Source: Rutstroemia sp. NJR-2017a BVV2 (taxonomy: Eukaryota > Ascomycota > Leotiomycetes > Helotiales > Rutstroemiaceae). Taken from it: DNA of 64,000 bases. A model generated the notes under the pieces. The model was given only the letters and a program-made list of their open reading frames with translations, ran no database searches and had not been told where the DNA came from. The stretch spans positions 377,001-441,000 of the forward strand of contig NJPS01000004.1 of the NCBI GenBank assembly GCA_002946415.1, given 5' to 3'. This document shows, one piece after another, positions 34,147 to 47,800 of the stretch; the stretch's first letter is position 1; the number at the start of each line of letters is the position of its first letter. Both the position numbers and the translations under genes were made by a program.

Positions 34147-36287
34147 TCAAATAAGACAAATGTCTTCATAATCACAACCATCAAATAATAACTCTGGATA
34201 CAAGTGAAGCTTTTGGAAAATGTTTTCGCAGTCAAGATCTTCAAAAGAGATCCTCCTCGGTGTAATCTCCTGAATACAAGACCCCATTCCTATTCGTTTC
34301 CATTTACCAGTCGAAGATTCTTCAGGAACTAAAACGAGATAAAAAACTACAAAATGACCAGATAACAAGAGCTCAGAATCAATATCGGTTTCGACAGTAT
34401 AGCTACGTCTCAACAACGTATTCATGGCTTTGTAGGTTGTTCTTGGTAGATCATCATGGCTTTCATCGAGCTCCATAGTGTTACGAATTAACTCACCTTT
34501 ACTTGATTCTCTGTTCGTAACATATATATTTGACCCAGGCTGTTTCTCTGACTCCGTTGCTGATCTTGAGAAAATCCTCCTCGCGTCGATTTGTTGGCAC
34601 TTGGCTCTAACATGGAGCTCTCCTTCATCGTAGCGAGTTTCTCGAAACTCAATCTGATCCTCTAAAACCGTATTGAAGATGTTGTCCTCTGAGGTCGGGA
34701 TAACTTTAAAGACGACTTTCCCGGTCTGCGAAGCCCAAGACCAACTCGGCGCGCCAGTCACTTTTGCATCAGGTCTCGGTCGACGGGACCAGACTAAGCC
34801 CTTGCACCAGTCTTGCTTCCAATGTCCATACATGTAATCATATCCTGTACGCCTTTGTATATCGTTCGCAACGCCAGATATAGCAATAAGTATATCAGAG
34901 GCTACAGTCAACCGTCGCGAAGAGTACTGCTGAACAATTGTGTACCAAATATTCATGGAATCGCGTAGCGGCATATGCCCGGTGCCTAGGCTGGCCAAGA
35001 CCTGTACCATTTCGCTGTCAAGTGCTTCAACTTGTTTTCCCTGGATGGCTCCCGTGTACTTTAGCTTTCTCTCGCTCACGACAACTTCACTTTCGCTTTC
35101 ACAGCATGTACGACACTCCCAGAATATCTGATCTCTTCCAAACAGTAATAGCCGCGTTGATATCAACCGTTCTTGGAGACACCATGCCCGGGTTACTAGC
35201 ACGGAATCAAAATAGATCGAGTCACTTCGTCGGGGCGGATTAAGACGAAAGGCAATGTCTTGATTGCCAGGAATTTCCAGTAAAGTGTCTTTGCGGGGAA
35301 ACAAAAATCCGGAAGAGCTGGCCTCGCCATCGAGATTTCCAATCGTAACATATGCATTCCGATAATAGTCGAGCATTTTACCACTCTCCGCTAGCCAGTC
35401 TGTTGGAGGGTTCTGCTCTTGAATGATACACAGTGCGTCTATCCACAAGTATTTAACTTGTAGTTGACGAGTAACATCAACAGCGTGCCTCAATGTAAGA
35501 GGAAGATCCTCGTGAGGTATCCTAAGCTGTCTCGCAGCCAGCGTAGAAGGTGTAGTTTTCAGGGTAGCGCCTTGGCCCCAACAGTAGCTCAGAATTACAT
35601 AAGGGCCTTCTAGACCTCGTGAATCCACCAATACCACGTCTTCGCCTGGATTTCCTACGTTCAAAACACGAGTTGGTAGTGGCGGCTGCTTAGATCGGCG
35701 ACAAACTTCATGTGTGCGTTCGCAGGTTGTTACCCAAGGAATTGCAACTGTCGAAACTGCTTCTATTGGATCAACACAAATGCTTCTTCCTAAGATCCCG
35801 TCTTTCGAAGGCGGAGGTCTACCTAGTAATTCACTTAGCTTTGTAAGAAAGCAGGAGAGAAGAACCTACCATTGCGATAGAATGTTCCAAAGAACATGGA
35901 AATTCTGTATGGGGATCCGGATCCCTCTACTATGATTTGTTGTCGTGTTTGTCGTAATTTTTCCAGGATTATCTGTTTTTGGTCTTCCGTTATGAAATAC
36001 TGAAGTTGAAAAATCTGATGCTCTGTGTTGGCATTATATGCTAAGCGCCCAATCTTCAAGATTGTGGTGGGATTGTTCTCCAGAATCCTGGTGGGATTGT
36101 TCTCCAGAATCCTGGTGGGATTGTTCTCCAGAATCCAAGTGCATAATATACATCCTTTCGACGATGATGCCCTTACATCTTCGAGGGTTTTGTAGTATGG
36201 AATATTGGGAAAACTTTCTAATTTACTGCCAATCATCGGTAGTGGCTCGCAAAACTTGCAAAGAACTTCTTCCGTACTAGAAGACAT
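34147..36287 (-). CDS. HET-domain protein (heterokaryon incompatibility-like)
   Basis: Two exons, 36287-35870 and 35822-34147, giving 697 aa. The intron (GTAGGT..ACTAG) rejoins FFGTFYRNG to RPPPSKDG. The N-terminus CKFCEPLPMIG..GCILCTWIL has the CxxC..CxLC pattern often seen before HET domains. The HET domain itself (about residues 215-370) is clear: PYVILSYCWGQGATLKTTPSTLAARQLRIPHEDLPLTLRHAVDVTRQLQVKYLWIDALCIIQEQ..DWLAESGKMLDYYRNAYVTIGN, then RAWCLQERLISTRLLLF and CKGLVWSRRP..APSWSWAS. From the family: such proteins can trigger programmed cell death on non-self recognition in fungi. A 24-bp tandem repeat (three copies of ILENNPTR) interrupts the N-terminal region. No other partner gene is adjacent. 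Confidence 0.92.
36061..36141 (-). repeat. 24-bp coding minisatellite in the HET gene
   Basis: Three nearly identical 24-bp units encode ILENNPTR, ILENNPTR and ILENNPTT. Identity between units is almost perfect, implying recent or ongoing expansion in frame. Confidence 0.85.
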
Positions 36288-36883
36288 CGAGATAATTTAT
36301 TCGATCTTTAATCAAACGATAAATAGACAAGTTATAACAGCAGTTGAGCTATTTGAAAGAAGTACATATAGTGAAAGTTAACTTCTTGTAATGATTTGCT
36401 TCAGAGCCGACGTTTATATATGCTTTACCCCATGTGTGTGCCTATATATATGCTGGCGTGACTAAAGTTACTCAGCAGCTACCGAGACTGGAGAGATCAT
36501 GTGCTCAGCACGTGTATTCATATGTTTCATTTCATGCAAATGTCAATACAATCTGCAGAATAAGGATATTGTGCAGTAAAAACCGTATATCTTATTCTAC
36601 TTAAACGTCCAAGCCAAGCCAATGAATCCAGACGAGCCTAAAAGCCCACGTCATCTAGAATCCCCAAAATCAATCCATCTATGTAAAACAAACTGTATCC
36701 ATGTATGAGTTCTAATCCTGTCGTAGCCATACCTCGGCACCAAAACACCTCATCCTTCCATTTCCTCATTCCCCTTTCAGCTACAAGTCTTCCCAAATTC
36801 TATAATCCAATAGCATGTTCCGTTCCGTCCAGCACAATCATCTCCAAATCCATAATTCTAAACCTACCCACTCACATACTAAC
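36288..36883. other. Intergenic, HET gene promoter and 3' flank of the large gene
   Basis: 596 bp with no reading frame of interest. Several TATATA strings near 36415-36450 could serve the HET promoter. Confidence 0.4.
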
Positions 36884-39800
36884 TCATGCACCAAAGGTCA
36901 TTCTCCTGCCACGAACCGCCACTCCACCAATCCCAAGATCAAATTCTCCAGCTTCGTCCCCCTCCAACCCCAACGCCATGCTTGATTTCCTCAACTGCTC
37001 CCTCCTTTCACTCAGCCTCAAGCTAACACTTCTACTCCGTACACCACCTGTCAGGTTTCCCCCATTCTTCATCATCTCCTTCCTCTCCTTCTCCAAATCC
37101 TCGAGCCTCCTAACCTCCTTCACCACACTCTTGACTGTCGATCGATTCAACTTATGCATTATACCTAGCCCGCTACTGATACTCTCCCCTCCAATACTTC
37201 TAAGACTTCTGCTTCCAATGCTGTCTCGACCCACACTGGCGTTTCTCCTTTTCCAAACACCCATGTCCCTCTCCCAATCTTTGCCGTTCCAGGTTTTCAC
37301 TTTGTCCTGCTCACATGTCTTCGAACTTTCTCTTCCTCTTGAGCTATCTCGTCCCCTTGACCTCCCTCTCTGATTCAATTCCATTTCATCTTCTTCTTCC
37401 TCCTCAATCACATCATCGTCGATTTGCAACCCCGATAGCTCTTTAACATGGACTTTTTTCGGTGCCTGAACTTGTGGAACCAAGCACTCTGCATGGAAGT
37501 CCGGATCCACATTGCCAATCAACGACTTCTCAGCAACATGTCCCTGTTTCCGGACAAGTTCACCAGTCTTCCTGTTGTCTGCTTCATCCCCGTGATTCGA
37601 TAATTCGTCCAACTCATCATCAATATCATACGGATCCCCTACCTTTTCTTTCTTCTTAAGCGGCATTTTCTCCTCCTCTTCAAGACCCAATAAATCATTG
37701 TCTTCGTCATCTAGAGCATATGGATCCTTAACCTTCTTCCCCTTTTTCTTCGGCATTTCCTCGTCCCCTCCCCCTCCGGTATCACTATCATCCTCATCAT
37801 CCAACGCATACTGATCCACTACCTTCTTCTTCGCCATAGGGCCTTTCTTCTTAACTGGCATCTGCGGTTCCTTTGGCTCCTCAGGCCCCTCGTTAAAGAT
37901 TTCTAGCAGGTCGCCCACTCCACCTTTACCCTTAGAGAGATCCAGTGCCTCAAAATGCGGCTTGACCTTTTTCTTCTGAATCTCTTCGACTCTCTTCTTC
38001 TCTGCCTCTAGATCGTCCGCCTCTTCATCTACTACCTCGCTCGGCGGGGGCGGTGCCCTCATCGGCAGTAATTCCAACTCCGGAAACTGAACTTTCCCGT
38101 CCAACGTCATGCTACCTCTGCGTCCTAGACTTCCGTTATGAAACGCATGTTTCTTTTGTCCTGCCTCAATATGGTAATCGATCCACGCAAATTTGATACG
38201 TTGACCCAGTCGCTTATGCCAGGGATCCGCTGTCACAATGGGATCCAATTCATCCGAAGTACCGGTATTATCACTCATAGTTGCACCAGGTCTCCTCCTT
38301 CTCGCACCATGACCGTGTTCTATCTTCCCCGTCACATCCTTCTTGAACAACGCAAAGTCTTTCGTCTCAACTTGTTCAGCCTTTCCCGCGCTTGCAGCGC
38401 CTCTTGCTTCCCGTTCATGACTTGGAAAGCGACACCAAGCCGGAGGAAATTGTTCGATCTGATGGATCTTCGGCTTTCCTCGCGAGCCAAATAGACGGCT
38501 CTCGTGTTTGGCGCGAGAGTGGACGCCAGCGAGTTGAGCTTCCCAGTCACCAAAGATATCGTCTTCATCTTGGAGAGATTTGCGTGTTCTTGCCTTGAGG
38601 GCAACGGCACCTCTGACGGCTTTCATCCACACAGCGGCTGAGTCATCCTGGCTGGTATCCATTCTGTCTCTGCTGGGAACTCGGTTTCTAGCACGTGGTC
38701 CGCGCCATTTGGGCGGTTCGTATGCTGGCTTTTGGCCGTAGGCTGGATTTTGATTGTTAGGTTTGGCGGGAGCTATTGCCGGTGCTGCTTTTGGTTCTTT
38801 CTGTTCATGGCCAGGTGAAGATAATCCTAGATGAGGTATACTCAGATGATGTTCCTGGTGCTCCTGATCAGAAGACATAAAAAGTGTTGAAGGATGGAGT
38901 AAAGCATTGGGCATAGACACATTCAGATGCATCGACTGTTTAGCATCCTGTTCGTGGTGCTCCTGAGTAAAAATCGTTGAAGGGTGAAGTAAACCATTGG
39001 GCATAGATATATTAAGATGCGGCGGCTTCGGCCGTTTCGCTTTATCATGTTCGTCGTGCTCTTGGTTAGCATGCATAAAAAGTGTTGAAGGGTGTAGTAG
39101 ACCATTGGGTAAATTAAGATGCGTCTGCTGTTTCGACTTATCATGCTCATGGTGCTCCTGGGTGCCAGGCGTAAAGATTGTTGACGGGTGAAGTAAACCA
39201 TTGGGCATGGATATATTGAGATGCGCTGGTAGTTTTGAATTGTTGTGCTCTTGGATAACAGGAGTAACAAATGTTGATGAATGAGCTAAACCACTGAGTC
39301 TGGATACGTTGATATGCGACGGCCGTTGCGAGTTCCCAGGCGAGGGTTGTCTTGAAGGCTGCATTTTCTCGCCTGAACTCTGGAAAGTCATAGCTGAGGT
39401 CAATCCCAATCTATTGTCTAGGGCAGACTTCTTTCGAAGTCGTGGGTCTCTAGCGGTTGATGATCCGGAATCGACGCTTGAGCGTGCAATTGTCAGGTTC
39501 GCAGACGCAATGCTACCGCTCTCTCGAGATTGCCTACTACTGGAGCCAATCCCTTCTTCGGGTTCATCTGATGCACCATCGAAACCACCCATACTGGCAA
39601 GTCGCCTAATCCTTTGTAAAGCAGAAAATCTAGTCTTGACTGGAGTCTCTATAACATCTCTACCACCCTCAATGGGAGTTGTGGTACTTGCTCGAAGGCT
39701 TTTTGTAGGTGTCACATCAAGAGGAGCTTTTCTGGTAAGATTAAGTGGAGTAGTAGAGAAGCGGTAGCCAAAACCCATTCGATGTGCTGGAGGAGCAAGC

Positions 39801-41865
39801 AACATATCATCGATATCCGTATCCTCACTTCTTCTTTTTATTGACGCAAGTCTCACGAGTTTTTGAAACGGAGATCTCGATGGCTGCATCGGTGCTGGTA
39901 GGTTGAACTCCTCACGGAATTTGCTGGATATTGGTGTGCTTGGACTACGACGTGCCTCAGACGAAGCAAAGCGTGCTTGAATGTGGCTAAGCTCCAACTC
40001 TCGTTCACGGAAGCTGGTGGTTTCGGACGCAAATAGTGAGCTTTCATCAATTTGTCGAGCCGAGTATCGACTCAGTGGAGCGTTCAAACTGGTAGTTGAC
40101 ACATTGATGGTAGTTGGAGTATCTAGAATAGTTGGTGAAAGGAGGGGAGTTAACACGTCTTCGGTTAAAGTAAAAGTTAGCACTTCCTATGCCTCAAGGA
40201 AGGATAACACATACTTCTTGTCTCCGTTTCATCCAAATGGCTCTTATTGGCGGGTGTGTGAGACAATTCTAACCTCGAGCATTCCGCCGAAGGTTTTCTG
40301 CTATTCACCATGGAAGGATAGAAGGAGGATACCCCATCCGCCACCACATTTCCCCAAGTCGGCGGAATGAGTTCGCTAAGAGGAGTTGAATCTGAAGTAT
40401 CTGCCATACGCCGAGGGCGGATCTGGGACATGCCCGATAATTCTCGAGTCAAAATCGATAGCTCGGGCGATGAACATGAACTCTGCAACAAACGTCTGTG
40501 GATGTCCGTATCTTGGTGAGCAACTGGGACATCACTTCCACTACCGTCAACTCCACCAAAGCCGCTCTCGGAACGCTGCGGTGGAGGGAATACGGGTTCC
40601 GGCTCAGCAGATGTGCTCGTCTCAGAGGGGGTTGTAGCATGAACTGGCGATCGAGGTCCATGGCTTTTGAGCCATCTTACAAGAGGCTGAGTACCCACTG
40701 CAGTAAGGTATGTGGCGGCTGAGGAAGGAGTTTCAAATTGCTGGCTCAGTTTCCGAAGATGATGGCCACGGTTATGCGATGAATATGATAATCGCCAGCT
40801 TGAAGATGAATTTGGATCAGGAACGCAAATGCTCGGTAGTCTCTGAGCCTCAATTGTAGGTGCTGCTGGTAGGGTATGAATATCACTCACTTGTCGTTTT
40901 GATTGATTCACATCAAATGAATGAAGATCTATATCTAGCGGCGGAGGACCGGGTGAGCTATACCTTCGCGGAGGGCTAGTACTCGGTTTCAGTAGCACGA
41001 TATTCGGTTCTGTAAGCACTGCATCTGATCGGGATTTTGAGTGACTTATCGAACTAGGAAGCGAGACTTCGCTCGTGTCTTCTACTCTGAGGGTAGATAG
41101 AGACAGCTTGCTGTCATCAATGATCTTGCCTGTCGACAAAGACTTCTTACTTCCATTGTCGCCAGCAGACGGTGTCGCAGATGGTGGACTCCTTCTATTT
41201 TCACTTAGTTGCCGCTCAAAAGAAGAATAAGAAGAAACTTACCTTCTCAATATCGGGAAATTTCCACTATCCTCCGGTAAAATTGACTGTCTTTTTCTCC
41301 TACTCTTCACGCAAGACTCACCCGCACAATCCACCGTACTCAGGCTCTGCGCATCATCGTCGTACTCACCCTCATGACTCAACTCTTCCTCGATTCTCTT
41401 CTGTCTTAAGCGTCTTAATTCTTTTCTCCTCTCTAACTCCTCCTCACTCGTCCCTCCACTGCTTTTCTTTGCACACCTCTTATCCAATCCCGAATCTCTT
41501 GAGAATGTTTTTTTCAATCGAATCTTTACCGCGCTCAATGTTGACGAACTCTTCATCGGCTTGACTACTGTTTGTTCATTGACTTCTGCTTCCTGTTCCG
41601 CCTCTTTGCCGGGTTCATCTTTACCACTTTCGACATTCACATCGACTTCCTGGACTGGTTGTTTGGAAATGGCTCTTATTTCGGTATTGTCTCCGGATTT
41701 TGAAAGTCTTGTTACAGCTATGCTCCAAGACCTGATTGCATCCTGGGGCTCCTGGTGGGAAATCCGTCGAGGTGTAGAGACAGGAGGAGGAGATGCGATA
41801 GCTCGTGGTGAAAGGGCATCTGGAGATGGAGCTTTTCGACTTGTGCAGCATGTAGAAGAACCCAT
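36884..41865 (-). CDS. Large disordered protein with acylation-type N-terminus, unknown function
   Basis: Three exons: 41865-41243, 41194-40215 and 40122-36884, giving 1613 aa. The start ATG yields MGSSTCC, matching an N-myristoylation (Gly2, Ser6-like) plus palmitoylation (Cys) pattern, so plasma-membrane or endomembrane tethering is plausible. I recognise no globular domain. The sequence is Ser/Pro-rich with many SP/TP sites. Five imperfect repeats of about 30-36 aa (around residues 800-960) have the core HLNISMPNGLLHPSTIFT followed by a His/Glu/Asp-rich linker. Three Lys/acidic repeats of the type KVxDPYALDDEDD lie around 1290-1375. Basic Arg-rich coiled-coil-like segments end the protein (EVRRLEDLEKERKEMMK, SLRLSERREQLRKSSMALGL). 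The intron before 40122 uses a CTAG acceptor that restores phase; exact N-terminal exon joins are inferred. Confidence 0.75.
38850..39330 (-). repeat. Five degenerate about 100-bp coding repeats
   Basis: Within exon 3 of the large gene, on the plus strand the string ACCATTGGGCATAGATATATT or close variants recurs roughly every 90-110 bp, each followed by the GTGTTGAAGGGTG-type segment. In protein these are the HLNISMPNGLLHPSTIF repeats, with linkers rich in QEHxEHDK. Confidence 0.8.
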
Positions 41866-44800
41866 GTTTGTTTCATGCAAGACATGAGGTTGGACTCAGT
41901 CGGCCGGTCAGGATGTGTAGGATGTAAAGCCCGTTGTCATTTTGTTTGATATTTTCTGTTTTGTTGAAGCACAATTCTGAGGAAAAGAAAACAGTTGATC
42001 GTTGGCAACCACACCCACTGCCACGAGATAAAGAGAATAGAAGGTGCGAAGTCGGGAAATGCACTTGCCTCCAGTATTCTGACCACTTACCTCCAATGCT
42101 CGGCTTCATCGTCAACATTGAATTGAATAGGTAAGAAGAGCTGAGATTTCGTATTTTAATAGCTCATTTCTGAAGTCCAGTCGCACTTGCAGCTTTCTGT
42201 ACTCTGGGTAGATTGCAATCCAAGCATATCCTGTAGTAAGAGTTGTATCACAGCACTTGCGACCTCAATTCTTGCACGTGTAAAGATCGTGGAGAAGACC
42301 AGGCTAGACTTCCATCATAAGTAGAATAATCGCGCTCATGTGTCGAACACGAACCAATTCCATCATATACCTCGCCGATCCACATGTATTTACATATTAT
42401 CCGTCATGTGCCAGTCATCGAAAGTCTCCCGAACAAAATCTTTGCAGCAATTCACCTTAGCCACTAATCACCAGCCACAACCATAAACCCCAACCTCTCG
42501 TGCAATTTCCTAGCCACAGACCTGCACATATCCGGATTGAATTAATCAGCTATTCCCATCCGTACTAACTCCTCCACAATCAGAGTACGTTCTTATCTTT
42601 ACCCCAGCTTGCCCCGACCTGAATACGTCCCCTGTATCGGCAAGTATGTGCCTATATAGGAACGTGGCCGGCTGACTGCAGGACTTTCGCCCTGCCGCAG
42701 TTGATTTTACTGGTTTTTAACTTGTAGAGCACACCTCACATCAGCCAGCATACAGCCCACATATCCACCTACTCTATTAAGTCCCTCAGATATGGGGTAA
42801 TATGTAGGATGCATCCAGCTCATCGCACAATCATTACCCGCATTCATTCAGCCATCAGTCTCATTACCCCACGTCCAATCGATTTCCACCACATCCCCCT
42901 ATCTTACATATCAACCCGTCTTACCGACACACATTCGCATACGTAAACTCATGGAAGGAATCACTCATTCATCAGCCAGCCAGCCAAAGTCGCCATAGCC
43001 TTGCTCCCATGCATAGGTCCCTTATCTACTTCCCAACCAGGTCTCCTACTTCCATACCTACCTGGCTTCTTCCCAGTATAGAAAACAACCTGCTCAAGCC
43101 TCAGCCTGTCCCACAACGCCCGAGTCATACCAATCCGGGTCATCCGGAAAGCCTTCCAGGCTAATTCCCGTTCTCCACATATCACGACCTTGCCCAGCAA
43201 GCTGGCCGGCATATTCGGCATTCTTCTTGCGTCCGCAGCTCTCACACGACCTGTGCCTGCGCATTGTCTCTGATGTAGCCAAGGTTTACCACTTCGACCG
43301 ACGCGACAACTGATCACCTTTGGATTCGCCTGCTCAGATCTATACCACTACCTTACCTGGTCTGCATTATACTTTCGCGGTCCCTTACTCTGCGCACCAC
43401 GAACCCCAACCTCAGAGCCCAAACTGCCGCAAGGTCCTACGCAAGCAGGACCCTTCTTCTCAGGAAAGTTAGCTTAACACCTATCCCTGTCTGGACCCTT
43501 ATCTTCCAAACCCAGTCCCTAGAGCATTTACCCTACCTTACCCTACCCTACCGCGACCATGGCCTCGACTCGAGAATCCACACTCCACCCATCATACGAA
43601 GTACCTTTTCAGCTCTTGGCAGACTATTGCGAGTTGTATACCCTATCCGATACTCACATCTTCCCCATCAGACGGACATCGATCCCCCAAACTGATCCCT
43701 AGACCCGCATTCGTAGGCTCAGCTGCACAACGCGGAAACTTTCTTACTTTCCTGTGTCCAGACTCCAGATAGAGGTCACGCTCTCCTCATGCTCCACGGT
43801 ATTCGTACTCCCCGAGCTGCGCCTAAACTCTATCCCAACCCCACTTCTCCGAAAACTCTCGTTGAAGCCTTGTCGTCTCCCTTCATACCCAGCTTGTCGC
43901 ATTTACCGGACTCTGGGAGTTCTAGAACCCTTCGAGAAGCCAACATCTCGCCTTGCTCTTCCCTGTCCTCGTCACCTCGCCATGCCTTATATCAAACAGA
44001 GCATAGTGAAAGGTCTCGAACTCGAACCACGCTCGTACTTTACTTATTGCGTCCCGTATACAGTCCAGCACTAGCTGTAGAGTTGAAGGTTTGATTTCAA
44101 ATGCGTTTCTGAACTTCGAATATCTCCTAGCTTATCCTAAAAACCAGCATACAATCTGTAAACTTCAGGGACAAATTTGTAGTTGTAAGTAAATGACAGA
44201 GTTTGGGTAAGGAGCAGAGAAAGTAAGAAGTAGTAAGAAAGGTAGATACCTCAAGCTTCTAGAATACGACTTCTGATTGATCTCGTAGACTAGCTGCAAA
44301 GTAGTAATCATGGAACAGAAGAACTGAGCAATTGAACAAGTGAATCCATTGAATCCAGAACAAAATAGATAAATATGTTTACCTCTTCCAGCTTTGCGAA
44401 TCGATGCTTGATTCGCCAAATCCGAAAACTTCTTCAATTTCAAGATGATTCTAACCTTACCCAGCCTGCAGATTCTTGCGGCTCATTATCCATTTGCACT
44501 TGCCCCGAAATAACCTTTCTTTCTCTAACTCATCATAGCAAAGTATACGAGAGGAAACTTCCAATCTAATCCATTGCAAATTTGCACCTGCAAACGGCCT
44601 TGCCGGAGAGCACACATCCTTTCATTTCAACTCTCAAACTGACATTCGGACTCGCCGACGAGAGAGATCGTCTCAGGAGTGCTTCATTCGCAATGCCTCC
44701 GACTTACCTAGCTACCTCGTATCGCCATTTCCCACCTCAACACTGCAATCCTACTCAACCGATCCCTCGCTCAATCCTATCCCCGTGCCATCGTTATTCC

Positions 44801-47800
44801 TTCCATCAAGTCACACATACCCGAATGCGCCTCTCATCGCTAAACCTCCATCTTAATTCTCACGTAACTTACGCCCCGAAAGAAATCTGGTTTCTAGAAG
44901 ACGCGAACAGCAGCAGCTCCTCAAATTTCCCACTCTCCTCCATCCCGTACACCACTCCCCACAAAACCATGAGGCTCCCACCACGCGATCCTGCACTGCA
45001 CTGCACAGCTGACTAAAGCCCAGCACGCAACTAACTAAACTCCGACGCTTCACACAACACGATCGGATGAGGTGAGATGCGACGCGACCCTCTACTCAGC
45101 AGCTTCCGGTTTCCGTTACCCACGCGTGTCTGTAGGTATAGAAATGCGGAGATAAGAGTCTTGTGCATGAAAAACTGTGTAATCCGTCGCCCGCTCACTA
45201 GGCAAGGGAACGTACGATATCGACGTGATGATTTCGTAATGGGAAGTAGGTATCGGATGATGAGATGAGTTGAGAAGGGAAGAAAGAGTAAAACAACGAT
45301 GCAGGAGGAAAAGAAACAGAAGATGCAGAATCAGATGCAAATCATCCTTCTCTTGCATGCTTGGCTTGAGCATTGCATGCATTGAAGGAAACATAAATCC
45401 TGATCCTGATCGTGATCGTGATTGTGATCGTGATCTTGCCCCGCTCCGCTCCCTCCCCTCCCCGGACCTGTATTTCTCTTACTCAACTCATACAGCGCGG
45501 CTCTCATCGGTCTTGTCCCCGAACGTGAGCTTCTTGTTCCATCCCATCGCACCGCATTTCCACCTCGTCGTGCGTACCTCTCTCCCGATGCGAACGAAAC
45601 CACATACATACAGCCGCAGTATGTAGCGATCGTAACCAAGGACAAAACAAAACAAAAACAAACCCACCTGCCTAACCTATCTCTTCATGACAAACCGGAA
45701 CCACCTCCGCGACGAAAATGGTACCTGATTTACAGAAGCGTTGTAACATCGTTAATGTAGCTTTCTGTATGTGTGGAGTTCGCTTTTCTATTTCTCTTCC
45801 CCGTAGCCTTGGCTTTTCTCATTCTCTTCCCCGTAGACTTGGCTTTTCTCCATCCTACCTACCTATTCCTGTTCCTGTTGCTATACAATGCACTCAACAA
45901 TATAACTTGACGACGACCTACCTATCCCATCAAATATGACACACCGAATGAAACATACTCGCCCGACCAAGAGCAAAACCAAGATCGAGACCAAGACCAA
46001 AACAAGGCAGTACAATACGTACCTATACTCCGTAAGTCACAGTCACACAAAAGCAGTGCAACATCTCCTGACATCTCACACCATCTCACACCACACCGAA
46101 TCCATCAATCAAGCACGTGCGTGTCCCCCCATCTTTTCTTTTTCTCTCCTTTCCCATTCCCTCCTGCACGCGCCCGCGGTGCCTAATGCGTACCAAGCAT
46201 ACAGTAGCACACTGTACACAGTCTCTCTTCGCGCGCATCCCATCCCATCCCATCCCCTCAATCCAATTCTCCGAAATACCGTATATACCCATACTGTATA
46301 GCCCATCCCTTACCGACGCAGACGGGATCCACTCCACCCAGACGGCGACCCCGAGATTCACACGAAAATAAAAAAATTTAAAAATATACGTTATCAGGAA
46401 TCATAACTATGTAACATCGATCGTCTGTCATCGGTATTGTATCGTCGTATACATACACTCACGCTGCATACATTTCATACTCAATACCACCCACACCTAA
46501 CCATCCACATCCAATACAAATCCCACCGAAAAAGCGCCCCCCTCCTAAAATAGCAATATTCCAGAACCCTTCCATCCCATCCATCCATCCACCTTGCAAA
46601 AAAGAAAGCAAAAAAAAAGCCACGAAGCCAGCTAGGAAAAAAAACTCCGGAAGTAAGCCAATTAACCTTAGATTTTCGAAGTTCCGCTCCGGAGAAGCCA
46701 AGTAAAACCGAAAAGGGGATACGGGAGGAAGAAAAGAAGGAATGGTTTGGGGTTCTAGTGGTTTACTTTATTGGGGTTGGGTTGGTTTAGTTGAGTAACT
46801 TGGCATGTTATGGTATGATGTGGGAATCCCTGAGCCTGGGATCGAATGTTGAGGGCGGTTCTCGGGCGATTGATTGAGATTTATTGAGTGATTATCATCA
46901 ACGCCCCGAGCTCAGCTCGAGCAAATCGATAAAGATACGGAAGCAAGAGAATCTTGCGGAGGGAGGCAAGTATTTTCGTAAAAGCAAGTGGCAACAAGAT
47001 TCCATACCCTTTCATAGAATTCTTCCTCAGCAATTTCTCTCTCTCCCCCATCTCATCTCCCCATAACCGCACCACAATCCCCCGACCGACCGACCGACCG
47101 AGGCCACGAACCCCCGAAAACAGCGAACCTATTTCGTCCTCCTTAAACCCCCCCGTCCCAGCGACAGACGGAAAAACACCGGGCTGTACTTTCTCCGTAG
47201 TCCTACTGTACTGTAGGAATTATGGGAATAAATTATGGAGCAAGCAAGCTACGTCGTAACGAAGCCGCGCGCGCAAACGCACCGTGAGATCACCTCTTCT
47301 TTCAATTTTTCACGTTATATTTACTCTACGGAGCGGATGGGGATGCTTATCTTATTCCCGTGCGCTTTTCCGTACCGTACTCACCCTTCACTATGCGCAG
47401 GCCCAGGCCTCGCTCGTGTACTTGAACCTGGTGGGCGGCGCGGCGCAAGGTGTAAGGGTAAGTAAGTAAGTGAGATATAATTCTCCGAGAAGGGAGGGAA
47501 TAAATCATAATACAGTAACGATAATGCTTGTTCTGTAGGGTATGAAATTTTCATGCGGGATGAATAGAATAGCATGTGGTATCGTGATGATTCCCGTGAC
47601 TGGCTTTTTTTGGTACAGGGAAAAGAAGGATGGATGGACCGTCTTTCTCCCCGCGGGCCGTCAAAACATGGGACCGCCGGAATATGCGAGTAAAAACAAG
47701 GAGCAGGAAGTGTTGACCCCCGGGGTAAAGAACAGAGTTTGACTTCTCTTGGGGAAAAAGACAAATGTTATGCCGTGGAAGCGATCGATGATCATCTGTT

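Noticed and set aside
42961..43317. 118-codon minus-strand frame in the gene-poor region
   Set aside because: No homology recognised, no splice or promoter context; retained only as part of the gene-free interval.
43525..43560. Telomere-like TTACCCTACCCTACC run
   Set aside because: Not the canonical CCCTAA repeat, only a few irregular units, and in the middle of the window.
44582..45016. 144-codon plus-strand frame, plus a weak match to the reverse complement of the 28-bp box near 44580
   Set aside because: The frame is low in coding character, and the box match (roughly 19 of 27) is not distinguishable from chance by eye.
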